Source: Bacteroidales bacterium UBA2712 (GTDB lineage Bacteria > Bacteroidota > Bacteroidia > Bacteroidales > Paludibacteraceae). Taken from it: DNA of 64,000 nt. The DNA lies in the NCBI GenBank assembly GCA_002354055.1, contig DEKW01000012.1, positions 184,567 to 248,566 of the forward strand. Direction: 5' to 3'. Shown in pieces: positions 56,962 through 64,000 of this stretch. How positions within the stretch are numbered: the first letter of the stretch is position 1; each line of letters starts with the position of its first letter. A program made the translations under genes and the position numbers. The notes beneath the pieces were generated by a model. It did not search any database. It was not told the origin of the DNA and saw nothing but the letters and a program-made list of their open reading frames with translations.

Positions 56962-57624
56962 CTACTTTTTTAGCTTCTCATGGCATTGTTGGATGTACAT
57001 TTCGTTCGCTTCACGCACCCAACAATACTCCCATTGAGGTCCTTTGAAAAACTTATCTGCCTTCTCAAACCACACCAAAGCTTCCTCCTTGCTGCCAAAA
57101 GGTTTGGGCGCATAAAAGAGGCTCGTGCCGTAGTACGAGAGTACCAACGGATCGTTGGGCGCGAGTTTTGTCGCCTCTTTGGCTAAACTCATCGCCTTGA
57201 TCGGTCGCATGGATTCGTGCAGCCTCAGTTCATAGACCAAGACGGCAGACATGTACATCTCGTAATGTCCTATGGGCAAATGGCCTTTTTGCGCCTCCAC
57301 ATGTTTGCGGAACTGCGCCACATAAGATTTAGCCGCCGGCATCAGGGACTCTTTGCCCTCTTTCTTCGCCTCCGCAACGATATAGCCGCAGTAGCCGTAC
57401 TCATAGAGCAAATCGGTCTGTTCTCTGTCAGGCGTAGCCGGTCTGTTCTCTGTCAGGCGTAGCCGGTCTATATATTCCTTCCAAACGGACATATCCTCCT
57501 TTTGGTACGCAGCAAACAAGTCCCTATCCGCCGAAAAATCTTGGGCGGATAGGGAAAGAGTGATGCAAAGAGCAGCGATTACTTGCCGCGCTCGAGCAGC
57601 AAAGTACGAGTAGGTTGATCGCAT
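56962..57624 (-). CDS. Secreted TPR-like protein with a repeat insertion (220 aa)
   Basis: A signal peptide ([18 protein letters not shown]) is followed by alpha-helical repeats such as [21 protein letters not shown] and [30 protein letters not shown], typical of TPR. The segment [23 protein letters not shown] corresponds to 25-bp repeats and is likely an insertion. The start overlaps the pfp end by 46 nt, so both belong to one minus-strand operon after ispG. Function unknown, possibly envelope-related. Confidence 0.72.
   Translation of the reverse strand: MRSTYSYFAARARQVIAALCITLSLSAQDFSADRDLFAAYQKEDMSVWKEYIDRLRLTENRPATPDREQTDLLYEYGYCGYIVAEAKKEGKESLMPAAKSYVAQFRKHVEAQKGHLPIGHYEMYMSAVLVYELRLHESMRPIKAMSLAKEATKLAPNDPLVLSYYGTSLFYAPKPFGSKEEALVWFEKADKFFKGPQWEYCWVREANEMYIQQCHEKLKK
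57414..57470. repeat. 25-bp repeats (CGGTCTGTTCTCTGTCAGG family)
   Basis: Two perfect 25-bp units (57414-57438, 57439-57463) and a partial third lie in the TPR-like gene. They share CGGTCTG and CTGTCAGG(C)G with repeats in murI (7658) and radA (12209). Confidence 0.9.
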
Positions 57625-59231
57625 ACTTCGGTCGGGCCGTAATACTGAATCGGACCTGGGTAGATATAACTGGTGATAGGATCAGCCCAAGCTGCACGGT
57701 GTGCCTCCAGATACTGGAACGGCTTGCCGTTGAGGTCCACGAGGGCTTTCTGAATAACGGGTTTCATCTTACCGTTACGCTTCTCCATATTCATCATCAT
57801 CGTGATAGGTACACCACCTGCGATCCACTCTGCAGCGGGTTTGGTGAGGTTGCGCACGAGCGACATGTAACCGGTCTTGCCGGCTGCGATGAGGTGGGTT
57901 GCCGTCACGCCGATAGAGTAGCAGTAGTCGGCATCGAAGTTCGACGGGATAGCGCAACGGCCTTCGTAACCGAAGAAGTGGTTGAGCGCGGAGAACTTAC
58001 CTTTATACTCGCCGTTGGCTTTGAGAACCGCCAGGCGTTTCTGAACCATCTCGATGAGCAGTTTCTCGGTCTCAATCTGCGAAACCATAACGTTTCCGTG
58101 CGGGTCGCGGTCGAGCGTGAGCTGCTTGGCGATACCCTTCGGCAGCGAACGGAAGAGCTCGCAAGAAGCCGGAGTGAGTTTGGATTTGACGTACTCGCGT
58201 TTCGCATCGTCGCCGTCCAAGCCGGTGAACTCCTCGTTGTTAGCGAGCATGTCGTTCAACTCCTGAATCAGGATACGCATAGCCGGGATGAACTCAATCA
58301 GACCTTCCGGGATGAGGACGGTTCCGAAGTTCAGACCTGCGTTAGCGCGAGCGACAATCACTTTGACGATATCCTCAACGATGTCATTAAGGGTCATGTT
58401 CTTCGCCTCTACTTCCTCGGAGATGAGGCAGATATTCGGTTGGCTCTGCAGCGCGCACTCGAGGGCGATATGGCTTGCCGAACGGCCCATGAGGCGGATG
58501 AAGTGCCAGTATTTCTTCGCAGAGTTAGCGTCGCGCTGGATGTTACCGATGAGCTCGGAATATACTTTACAAGCGGTATCGAAACCGAAGGAGGTCTCGA
58601 TCATCTCGTTCTTGAGGTCGCCGTCTATGGTCTTCGGGCAACCGATGACCTGGATGCCGCATTTCTTCTGCAGATAGTACTCCGCGAGGACGCAAGCGTT
58701 GGTGTTCGAGTCGTCGCCACCGATGATGACAACGGCCTTGATACCGAGCTGTTTGCAGATCTCGATACCGTTATCGAACTGCCATGTCTCCTCCAGTTTG
58801 GTACGACCGGAACCGATGATGTCGAATCCGCCGGTGTTGCGGTACTCGTCGATGATAGCACCCGTCAACTCCTGGTACTTGCCGTCGATAAGACCGGAAG
58901 GACCGCCGAGGAAACCATAGAGTTTGTTATTCGGATTGAGAGCTTTGAGGCCGTCGTACAGACCGCTGATGACGTTGTGACCGCCGGGGGCTTGACCGCC
59001 GGAGAGGATCACGCCGACGTTAAACGGTTCCGCACATTTGTTCTCGCCTGTTGTGGGCTCCATCGTGATAACCGGCATACCGTACGTGTTCGGGAAGAGT
59101 CTCTGAATCTCCTCCTGATCCGCTACGGAATGCGTCTTCTCGCCTTCTACAAGGCGTACCGCGCCCTGTAAGGCTACCGGCATTTTTGGCTGATAGCTCT
59201 GGCGCGCAATTTGTAATGGGGATTTTTGCAT
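57579..59231 (-). CDS. pfp: Diphosphate--fructose-6-phosphate 1-phosphotransferase
   Basis: Pyrophosphate-dependent phosphofructokinase of glycolysis, long type (550 aa). Signature strands are [39 protein letters not shown], the PPi-type [12 protein letters not shown] (with Lys and Asp rather than the ATP-type GTIDND), and [18 protein letters not shown]. Bacteroidales often depend on this enzyme instead of PfkA alone. It follows ispG, with an 8-bp repeat between them, and is overlapped by the TPR-like gene. Confidence 0.97.
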   Translation of the reverse strand: MQKSPLQIARQSYQPKMPVALQGAVRLVEGEKTHSVADQEEIQRLFPNTYGMPVITMEPTTGENKCAEPFNVGVILSGGQAPGGHNVISGLYDGLKALNPNNKLYGFLGGPSGLIDGKYQELTGAIIDEYRNTGGFDIIGSGRTKLEETWQFDNGIEICKQLGIKAVVIIGGDDSNTNACVLAEYYLQKKCGIQVIGCPKTIDGDLKNEMIETSFGFDTACKVYSELIGNIQRDANSAKKYWHFIRLMGRSASHIALECALQSQPNICLISEEVEAKNMTLNDIVEDIVKVIVARANAGLNFGTVLIPEGLIEFIPAMRILIQELNDMLANNEEFTGLDGDDAKREYVKSKLTPASCELFRSLPKGIAKQLTLDRDPHGNVMVSQIETEKLLIEMVQKRLAVLKANGEYKGKFSALNHFFGYEGRCAIPSNFDADYCYSIGVTATHLIAAGKTGYMSLVRNLTKPAAEWIAGGVPITMMMNMEKRNGKMKPVIQKALVDLNGKPFQYLEAHRAAWADPITSYIYPGPIQYYGPTEVCDQPTRTLLLERGK

Positions 59232-59264
59232 AATGGTTATATTTTTTAGTTGTTGTTATTTTCG

Positions 59265-59288
59265 GGATTACGTAATTACGGGATTACG
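59265..59288. repeat. Three 8-bp repeats between ispG and pfp
   Basis: GGATTACG, TAATTACG and GGATTACG fill the junction between the two minus-strand genes; the last unit lies next to the ispG stop. Confidence 0.82.
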
Positions 59289-60695
59289 TTATTTTGTGTT
59301 TCTGTCGCTCTCAATCAACTTTAACAGTTGCTCGACGGCTTCTTCCTGCGGGATATTCTTGAGGACGCACTCTTTGCCTCGATAGAGGGAGATGCGCTCT
59401 CGTCCTGCTCCCACGTAGCCGTAATCGGCGTCCGCCATCTCGCCGGGGCCGTTGACGATACAGCCCATGACTGCGATCTTGAGACCTTCATACTGCGCGG
59501 TTGCTTTCTTCACTTCCGCAACGGTTTTCTGGAGATCGAAGAGCGTACGTCCGCAACCCGGGCAGGAGATATACTCCGTTTTATATATACGCACGCGCGC
59601 GGCTTGCAGGATATCCTTGCTCAGGAAGTTGAGTTTCGTCTCCGAGAAATTCGGATTGACCAGCGTCAGTATGGTAGCCTTGAACTCCCAAAGCAAACGT
59701 CCGCACTCCGCTGCGGCCTGCAGGCAGAACGTGTTCCAGTCCTCTTCGACCGAACTGTAACGTACCTCTGCTTCGCCGCCGATATTATCCAGCACTTCGG
59801 CAGTAATCGTGCCATCATACCGAGTGGACTCTTCGTCCGCAAAATAAGCGACCAGGTCTTGTGCTACGGGAATCTCGTTCTCCGGCGCTTCGCTGAGGCT
59901 CACACGTATCGTGTCGCCTATTCCGTCAGCCAGCAGCGCACCGATACCAACCGCCGATTTGATTCTTCCATCTTCACCTTCGCCGGCCTCGGTCACGCCG
60001 AGGTGGAGTGGGAAGGCCATGTGCTCTTTATTCATGGTCTTGACGAGCAAGCGCACGGTATCAACCATGACGCGGGTGTTGGAGGCTTTGATGGAGATGA
60101 CGATTTCGTGAAAATCATGCCTTACAGCTACGCGGAGAAACTCCATGACGGACTCCACCATTCCTGCCGGTGTGTCGCCATAACGGCTCATGATACGGTC
60201 GCTCAGGGAGCCATGGTTGACACCCAGACGAATCGCCGTCTTATGCTCGCGGCAGATGTCCAATAGTTGTACGAAACGATCCTCCAACCGTTTCAACTCC
60301 GCCTGATATTCCTCCTCGGTGTAGTCGATATGTTTGAATTTGCGGGCAGGGTCGATGTAGTTACCCGGATTGATGCGCACAGCTTCTACCACCTTTGCAG
60401 CCGCGTCGGCTACATCTGCCTGAAAATGCACGTCCGCTACCAGAGGCACCGCCGTCAAAACCTGCGCGTGGATCTCACGCAGCGATTCTACTTCACGCAG
60501 ACCTTGCGTGGTGAAACGCAGCAGCTCTGCTCCGGCTTCTATACACCGTCTCGCCTGATCGACAGAAGCGTCAATATCGTTCGTGTCCGTGTTCGCCATC
60601 GTCTGGATCCGGACAGGGTAGTCGGAACCCAGAAAAATGTTTCCAACCTGCACAGGACAGGTCTTTCTTCGGTTATATATCAGTTTTATTTCCAT
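59289..60695 (-). CDS. ispG: 4-hydroxy-3-methylbut-2-enyl diphosphate synthase, shortened insert domain
   Basis: IspG makes HMBPP in the MEP isoprenoid pathway, whose product feeds UppS. The barrel domain is normal (VQVGNIFLGSDYPVRIQTMANTDTNDI, VPLVADVHFQADVADAAA, VNHGSLSDRIMSRYGDTPAGMVESVMEFL), and the iron-sulfur domain has SCPGCGRTLFDLQ and MGCIVNGPGEM. Bacteroidota IspG normally carries a large insert and reaches about 600 aa; here the region after NEIPVAQDLVAYFADEE is short and the total is 468 aa. ATG 60695 is chosen over a TTG 4 codons earlier. Confidence 0.95.
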   Translation of the reverse strand: MEIKLIYNRRKTCPVQVGNIFLGSDYPVRIQTMANTDTNDIDASVDQARRCIEAGAELLRFTTQGLREVESLREIHAQVLTAVPLVADVHFQADVADAAAKVVEAVRINPGNYIDPARKFKHIDYTEEEYQAELKRLEDRFVQLLDICREHKTAIRLGVNHGSLSDRIMSRYGDTPAGMVESVMEFLRVAVRHDFHEIVISIKASNTRVMVDTVRLLVKTMNKEHMAFPLHLGVTEAGEGEDGRIKSAVGIGALLADGIGDTIRVSLSEAPENEIPVAQDLVAYFADEESTRYDGTITAEVLDNIGGEAEVRYSSVEEDWNTFCLQAAAECGRLLWEFKATILTLVNPNFSETKLNFLSKDILQAARVRIYKTEYISCPGCGRTLFDLQKTVAEVKKATAQYEGLKIAVMGCIVNGPGEMADADYGYVGAGRERISLYRGKECVLKNIPQEEAVEQLLKLIESDRNTK

Positions 60696-60752
60696 AAATG
60701 TGGGCAAAAATGCCCTAAAATGCTATTTTTTGCAAAAAAAGTTCAAAATTAT

Positions 60753-60783
60753 TTGGTCATGTCAAAAAATTGTAGTACCTTTG
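60753..60783 (+). promoter_or_regulatory. tRNA-Lys promoter
   Basis: TTG at 60753-60755 and TACCTTTG at 60776-60783, 23 nt apart, with the same context as the other tRNA promoters. The leader to the tRNA is about 140 nt, unusually long. Confidence 0.82.
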
Positions 60784-60819
60784 CACCCGCTTTCAAAAAT
60801 TAGGTTTTCAGAAACTCTC

Positions 60820-60857
60820 TGGGGTCCCCGAAAATTTCTAATTTTTGGGGAGAGCGA
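60820..60857. repeat. GGGGTCCCC-type hairpin in the tRNA-Lys leader
   Basis: CCCCGAAAATT pairs with AATTTTTGGGG; flanks GGGGT and GAGCG are shared with the hairpin at 51161. Confidence 0.65.
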
Positions 60858-60924
60858 GAACACGGCGAAAATTCATATGAGCAATTTCATTGCGAATCGT
60901 ATTAAGCCGTAGTTCGCGCGAGGA

Positions 60925-60997
60925 GAATCAGTAGCTCAGCAGGTAGAGCACATCCCTTTTAAGGATGGGGTCCTGGGTTCGAGCCCCAGCTGGTTCA
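60925..60997 (+). tRNA. tRNA-Lys (anticodon TTT)
   Basis: Acceptor GAATCAG pairs with CTGGTTC (one G-T pair), discriminator A; anticodon TTT in CCCTTTTAAGG. Length 73 nt, no encoded CCA. A terminator follows. Confidence 0.96.
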
Positions 60998-61001
60998 CAA
61001 G

Positions 61002-61024
61002 AAGAGAGTTTGACTCTCTTTTTT
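61002..61024 (+). terminator. Terminator of tRNA-Lys
   Basis: AAGAGAGT pairs with ACTCTCTT (loop TTG), followed by TTTT. Confidence 0.85.
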
Positions 61025-61070
61025 GTTTCCCTTTTTCATTCTTTCAAATAGCGCGTTACAATTTTGCATG

Positions 61071-61101
61071 CAAAATTACTACTTTTTTTTGACTTGTGCA
61101 A
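61071..61101 (-). promoter_or_regulatory. Leftward promoter with no obvious gene
   Basis: Minus strand TTG (61101-61099) and TAATTTTG (61078-61071), 23 nt apart. It points into the tRNA-Lys terminator and tRNA (antisense). The next minus-strand gene is ispG at 60695. Confidence 0.6.
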
Positions 61102-61135
61102 GTATAAAATGTTTTTTATTCTCAAACCTATAAAA

Positions 61136-61157
61136 AAAGCGTCTGGAGAGACGCTTT
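61136..61157 (-). terminator. Terminator of the DUF6249 gene
   Basis: AAAGCGTCT (61136-61144) pairs with AGACGCTTT (61149-61157). On the minus strand it is followed by a T-run (61130-61138 is A-rich on plus). Confidence 0.85.
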
Positions 61158-61190
61158 CGTGAAGAAGATTTCAGATGTGATTAATAGGAA

Positions 61191-61622
61191 TCACTCTTTA
61201 GTTTCGATGCTATTTTCCTTGTTGCCGTATTTTTTGTAGAGGTGCATCTCTACGAGGAAGGAACAAAGGAGACCGATACCGATACCGCAGGCGATGATGA
61301 GCCAGAAATAGATACTCATGGTTGCTGTGCCCGCCAGCCAGTCGATACATGCGCCAAGACCTATTCCGAGCAAGATACATGCAGCACGGAGGTTTTCCGA
61401 GTTGAACGGTCCCATCTTACGCGGCTGCTTCTTCGGTTCGTCAATGAGCAGTTTGGCAGTCTCTGCGTCCGTGTGGTTCTCAATAATGAGCTGCCGGATT
61501 TCTTTGTCCTTCGTCTTTTTGTGCATAGAGGACCAAAAGGACATTACTACTGCTATCACAGGCAGACCAAAAATAAGAACAATTGCGACCAAGCCTACAA
61601 AATTATGAGTAATTTCTTCCAT
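61191..61622 (-). CDS. DUF6249 membrane protein (143 aa)
   Basis: Three membrane helices (FVGLVAIVLIFGLPVIAVVMSF, NLRAACILLGIGLGACIDWLA, MSIYFWLIIACGIGIGLLCSFLVEMHLY) around a cytosolic DAETAKLLIDEPKKQPRKMGPF loop, as in DUF6249 proteins. Function is unknown. It is the last gene of a minus-strand operon headed by an ECF sigma factor and ends in a clear terminator. Role in envelope stress is possible by context only. Confidence 0.85.
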   Translation of the reverse strand: MEEITHNFVGLVAIVLIFGLPVIAVVMSFWSSMHKKTKDKEIRQLIIENHTDAETAKLLIDEPKKQPRKMGPFNSENLRAACILLGIGLGACIDWLAGTATMSIYFWLIIACGIGIGLLCSFLVEMHLYKKYGNKENSIETKE

Positions 61623-61713
61623 AATACTATAAATTTTAATTGTTTAACAATGTTTGTTTGGGGAGTTGGCTAGTATGCTCCTCTATTTGTATGATACGCG
61701 GAGTGCAGAAAGG

Positions 61714-62037
61714 TTACACCTCCGGCGAAAAATAATACAAGCGTTGCGCCGCCAGAGCAAGGACGGTAGCAATGGGGATGGCTATGCAAACGATTCGCAG
61801 CTGCTCCGGCATTTCCGGCATGAACATAAACAGCGCATAGATATACACCACTACCGCAACCGGCAAACCGAAACAGAGACCGAGCAGTTTAGCCCATTTG
61901 CGCAGGGTCTTGAGGCGCATGTCGCGGCGTACGGTGCGCATGACCTGACGGTTTATCTGTTCCACCGCCTTGTGCTGCTGTGCGGACTGCTGAAACAGCG
62001 TGTCCAATTCGTAATCAGTTATTGTTTCCATGTTCAA
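61714..62037 (-). CDS. Small membrane protein in the sigma-factor operon (107 aa)
   Basis: A helical cytosolic N-terminus (TITDYELDTLFQQSAQQHKAVEQINRQVMRTVRRDMRLKTLRKWAK) and two membrane helices (LLGLCFGLPVAVVVYIYALFMFM and IVCIAIPIATVLALAAQRLYYF). Its position overlapping the ECF sigma gene makes an anti-sigma role plausible, but no zinc-binding anti-sigma motif (HxxxCxxC) is visible. The start may be 62037 or 62031. Confidence 0.7.
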   Translation of the reverse strand: MNMETITDYELDTLFQQSAQQHKAVEQINRQVMRTVRRDMRLKTLRKWAKLLGLCFGLPVAVVVYIYALFMFMPEMPEQLRIVCIAIPIATVLALAAQRLYYFSPEV

Positions 62038-62575
62038 TCTTTTTCTTTAGTCTTTCTCTGATGCGGAAGAGCCGCACTTTGATATTGTTTTCCGTTTGTC
62101 CGAGCCGTTCGGCGATGGCTTGCAGCGGAACTCCGTCGTAATAGTGCCACCGGATGATCTGTCGGTCGGGCTCAGGCAGTTGCGTAATCGCCAACTCCAA
62201 GGCTTGCAGATGTGCCTCCCGCTGCTCGTTGTATGTCTCATCGGCTATATCCGCCAAGTCCGTTGTACTTTGTACATCGTCAAATCGTACATTCCCTCGT
62301 CGCTTTTCTTTCTCCAAAAGGCGCAAGCCGATATGATTCGCAATGACCGTTACCCACGCACCGAAATTGCCTCCATGCCACGAATCCAGCTGTTTGTAGG
62401 CATGAATAAACGCCAATTGTGTCACTTCAGCGGCTTCCTCCTCGTCGTGCATGAGCCTCAAGGTAGCATTGTACACCGGCAGAGAGTACCGTTGCATCAA
62501 CGTGTCAAACGCACGCGAATCGTTCTCGCGCAGCACTTGCCTAATCAGTTCTATGTCGGATACATTGCCCTTCAC
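62015..62575 (-). CDS. ECF RNA polymerase sigma factor (186 aa)
   Basis: Sigma-70-family region 2 is in AFDTLMQRYSLPVYNATLRLMHDEEEAAEVTQLAFIHAYKQLDSW and region 4 in LPEPDRQIIRWHYYDGVPLQAIAERLGQTENNIKVRLFRIRERLKKKI. It would direct a regulon in response to an envelope or nutritional signal. It overlaps a putative membrane anti-sigma gene and is followed by DUF6249. It diverges from the HtrA protease, which however has a sigma-54-type promoter. Confidence 0.93.
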   Translation of the reverse strand: MKGNVSDIELIRQVLRENDSRAFDTLMQRYSLPVYNATLRLMHDEEEAAEVTQLAFIHAYKQLDSWHGGNFGAWVTVIANHIGLRLLEKEKRRGNVRFDDVQSTTDLADIADETYNEQREAHLQALELAITQLPEPDRQIIRWHYYDGVPLQAIAERLGQTENNIKVRLFRIRERLKKKIEHGNNN

Positions 62576-62700
62576 CTACTAATAAGAGACACGAATCATC
62601 AAAAGGTTACACGAAAATATAATAAAAATAGCACAATATAAACATTTCCTATATAATTCCTGTTCTACCGAGTACAAATACTATGCCGAGAGTGAAAAAC

Positions 62701-62826
62701 ACGCCCGAATCTTAATAATCATATACTTTTCAACCTCGTTCCAACATCGTTTTAATCAGCAGACGTCGCACTGACCTTGCGCTGCTCCAAGACTGGTTTT
62801 GGTCTAACGCCCGAATCTTAATAATC
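62701..62826. promoter_or_regulatory. 20-bp direct repeat pair upstream of htrA
   Basis: ACGCCCGAATCTTAATAATC occurs exactly at 62701-62720 and 62807-62826. Their position, about 137 and 31 nt upstream of a sigma-54 -24 element's start, suits activator (bEBP) binding sites. The rest of the 62576-62885 gap shows no gene. Confidence 0.7.
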
Positions 62827-62836
62827 GGTCTATTTC

Positions 62837-62852
62837 TGGCACAGATTTTGCA
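62837..62852 (+). promoter_or_regulatory. Sigma-54 (RpoN) promoter of htrA
   Basis: TGGCAC-AGATT-TTGCA matches the consensus TGGCAC-N5-TTGCW without mismatch. GG (62838-62839) and GC (62850-62851) are 12 nt apart, as required. The ATG is at 62886, about 34 nt downstream. Confidence 0.82.
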
Positions 62853-62885
62853 GTCAAGAATGTGCAACTAAAATTATTCGGAACT

Positions 62886-64000
62886 ATGAAAAAGATATTT
62901 AGATTTTTAGGCGTCGTGCTGCTCATTGCAGCCGTTAGTGCCGGAACAACACTCGCCGTGCTGAAATACGGCAATCTGCAATCTTCAAATCTTCAAATTC
63001 TCAAATCCTCAAATGATTCCCTCGGAATCCCTGCCGCTTACAGCCGCTTCGCGTCTTTGCCGCAGGCTGGAGAGACGGATTTCACCCAGGCAGCCGAGCT
63101 GTCCGTCAATGCCGTGGTACACGTCAAGACCACGTATCGCAACCAGGTTTCCTCGCAGCAGATGGACCTCTTTGAGTTCTTCTTCGGCCGCCCGGGACAG
63201 CAACGCGAGATGCCGGCACAACAGGCTTCCGGTTCGGGCGTCATCATCTCCGAGGACGGTTATATCGTCACCAACAACCACGTCATCGACCGCGCAGACC
63301 AGATTCAGGTTGTCCTCAACGACAAACGCGAGTACACGGCTACGCTGGTGGGCACTGACCCGAACACCGACATCGCGCTCCTGAAAATCGAAGAGACAGG
63401 TTTGCCTGTCATCCTCATGGGCAACTCGGACGACCTGCGCGTCGGCGAATGGGTGCTTGCAGTCGGCAATCCGTTCAACCTCACTTCGACCGTCACGGCG
63501 GGTATCGTGTCCGCCAAGGCGCGTAACATCAACATCCTCAACGCCGAGATGAAGATTGAGTCGTTCATCCAGACCGATGCGGCAGTCAATCCCGGCAACT
63601 CCGGCGGTGCGCTGGTTAACACGCGCGGCGAGTTGGTAGGTATCAACACCGCTATCGCCTCGCAGACAGGTTCCTATTCGGGCTACAGTTTTGCGGTGCC
63701 GACAAGTATCGTACAGAAAGTGGTGAGCGACATCCGTCAGTACGGTATTGTGCAGCGTGCTATCCTCGGCGTGCAGATGCGTGAGATCACGTCCGAACTG
63801 CAGAAAGAGAAGAAACTCAGCACGTTACAAGGTGCGTACGTGGAGCGCGTAGTGTCGGACGGCGCGGCAGAGAAAGCAGGCATCAAGAGCGGCGATGTGA
63901 TCACGCGTGTTGACGATGCGGCTGTCAAGACAGGCACCGACCTGCAGGAACATATCGGGCGTCACCGTCCGGGCGATGTAGTGAGTGTGACGCTGCTCCG
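62886..64000 (+). CDS. DegP/HtrA family serine protease (3' end outside window)
   Basis: A periplasmic protein-quality protease. An N-terminal signal/anchor (FLGVVLLIAAVSAGTTLAVL) precedes the trypsin-like domain with His132 (TNNHVID), Asp162 (NTDIALLKI) and Ser239 (NPGNSGGAL); a first PDZ domain begins near residue 285 (GVQMREITSEL, VVSDGAAEKAGIKSGDVI). The frame is open to the window end after 371 codons. Residues 33-43 (SSNLQILKSSN) come from 8-bp repeats just after the membrane segment. A perfect sigma-54 promoter lies upstream. Confidence 0.93.
   Translation, partial: MKKIFRFLGVVLLIAAVSAGTTLAVLKYGNLQSSNLQILKSSNDSLGIPAAYSRFASLPQAGETDFTQAAELSVNAVVHVKTTYRNQVSSQQMDLFEFFFGRPGQQREMPAQQASGSGVIISEDGYIVTNNHVIDRADQIQVVLNDKREYTATLVGTDPNTDIALLKIEETGLPVILMGNSDDLRVGEWVLAVGNPFNLTSTVTAGIVSAKARNINILNAEMKIESFIQTDAAVNPGNSGGALVNTRGELVGINTAIASQTGSYSGYSFAVPTSIVQKVVSDIRQYGIVQRAILGVQMREITSELQKEKKLSTLQGAYVERVVSDGAAEKAGIKSGDVITRVDDAAVKTGTDLQEHIGRHRPGDVVSVTLL
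62981..63012. repeat. Four 8-bp repeats in htrA
   Basis: ATCTTCAA, ATCTTCAA, ATTCTCAA and ATCCTCAA encode SSNLQILKSSN between anchor and protease domain. Slippage of one unit would shift the htrA frame near its start. Confidence 0.9.

Noticed and set aside
57615..59171. 518-codon open frame antisense to pfp
   Set aside because: It mirrors pfp exactly, has no start context or domain, and arises because high-GC third positions rarely form stops on the reverse strand.

Overview
The window looks like a chromosomal segment of a member of the order Bacteroidales (phylum Bacteroidota). The main evidence is 18 promoters of the Bacteroidota type, TTG at -33 and TAnnTTTG at -7. In each of the 17 whose -33 I could place, the first T of TTG lies exactly 23 nt upstream of the TA. 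Gene content agrees: DUF4954, a barrel protein-uppS-bamA-ompH-ompH block, exbB-exbD-exbD, PPi-dependent phosphofructokinase, IspG with a (shortened) insert domain, DUF4476 and DUF6249. A family-level placement (for example Paludibacteraceae) cannot be made from sequence reading alone.

Layout. 0-6.6 kb is accessory: an aquaporin tail, a toxin-antitoxin-like pair, a strongly folded non-coding element, two secreted proteins including a trypsin-like protease with a barrel-like tail, then a second folded element in front of an EcoRI-type adenine methyltransferase overlapping a DUF262-HNH nuclease (a restriction-like pair). 6.9-22.3 kb is core: murI and dnaN diverge; then a DUF4954 protein, rnz, radA, a barrel protein, uppS, bamA, two Skp/OmpH chaperones, an MFS carrier, murF and a coiled-coil protein. 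22.5-34.4 kb carries two tRNA-Ser genes, a THUMP RNA methyltransferase, queA, tatD, an ExbB/ExbD energy-transducing operon, lipoproteins, and a hydrolase plus acyl-adenylating enzyme pair. 34.4-42.3 kb is accessory: a large secreted protein flanked by a multi-hairpin intergenic repeat, an AT-rich nuclease-helicase (DUF2075) with a membrane partner, and small orphans. 42.3-56.7 kb is an almost entirely plus-strand array of small enzymes and transporters, with signs of gene remodelling: an internally deleted ybaK relic, a shortened GNAT, a lipoprotein-flavoprotein fusion, and a shared 5' end on two unrelated genes. 56.8-62.6 kb runs mostly on the minus strand (tRNA-Gln, a TPR-like protein, pfp, ispG, DUF6249, an ECF sigma factor), with tRNA-Lys on plus. 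The window ends in a DegP/HtrA protease behind a textbook sigma-54 promoter.

The most unusual signal is genome-style rather than gene-style. About 20 short imperfect tandem repeats (units of 7, 8, 9 or 11 bp, 3-8 copies, mostly different sequences) lie between and inside conserved genes. They sit in frame in murI (several times), murF, queA (twice), the RNA methyltransferase, an OmpH signal peptide, an efflux permease and htrA, and they supply start or stop codons to radA, queA and others. A second family built on CGGTCTG...CTGTCAG interrupts murI, radA and a TPR-like gene. A third recurring design is a terminator-like hairpin whose loop holds the -33 element and whose T-run is the promoter spacer, so one short module can end one gene and start the next.
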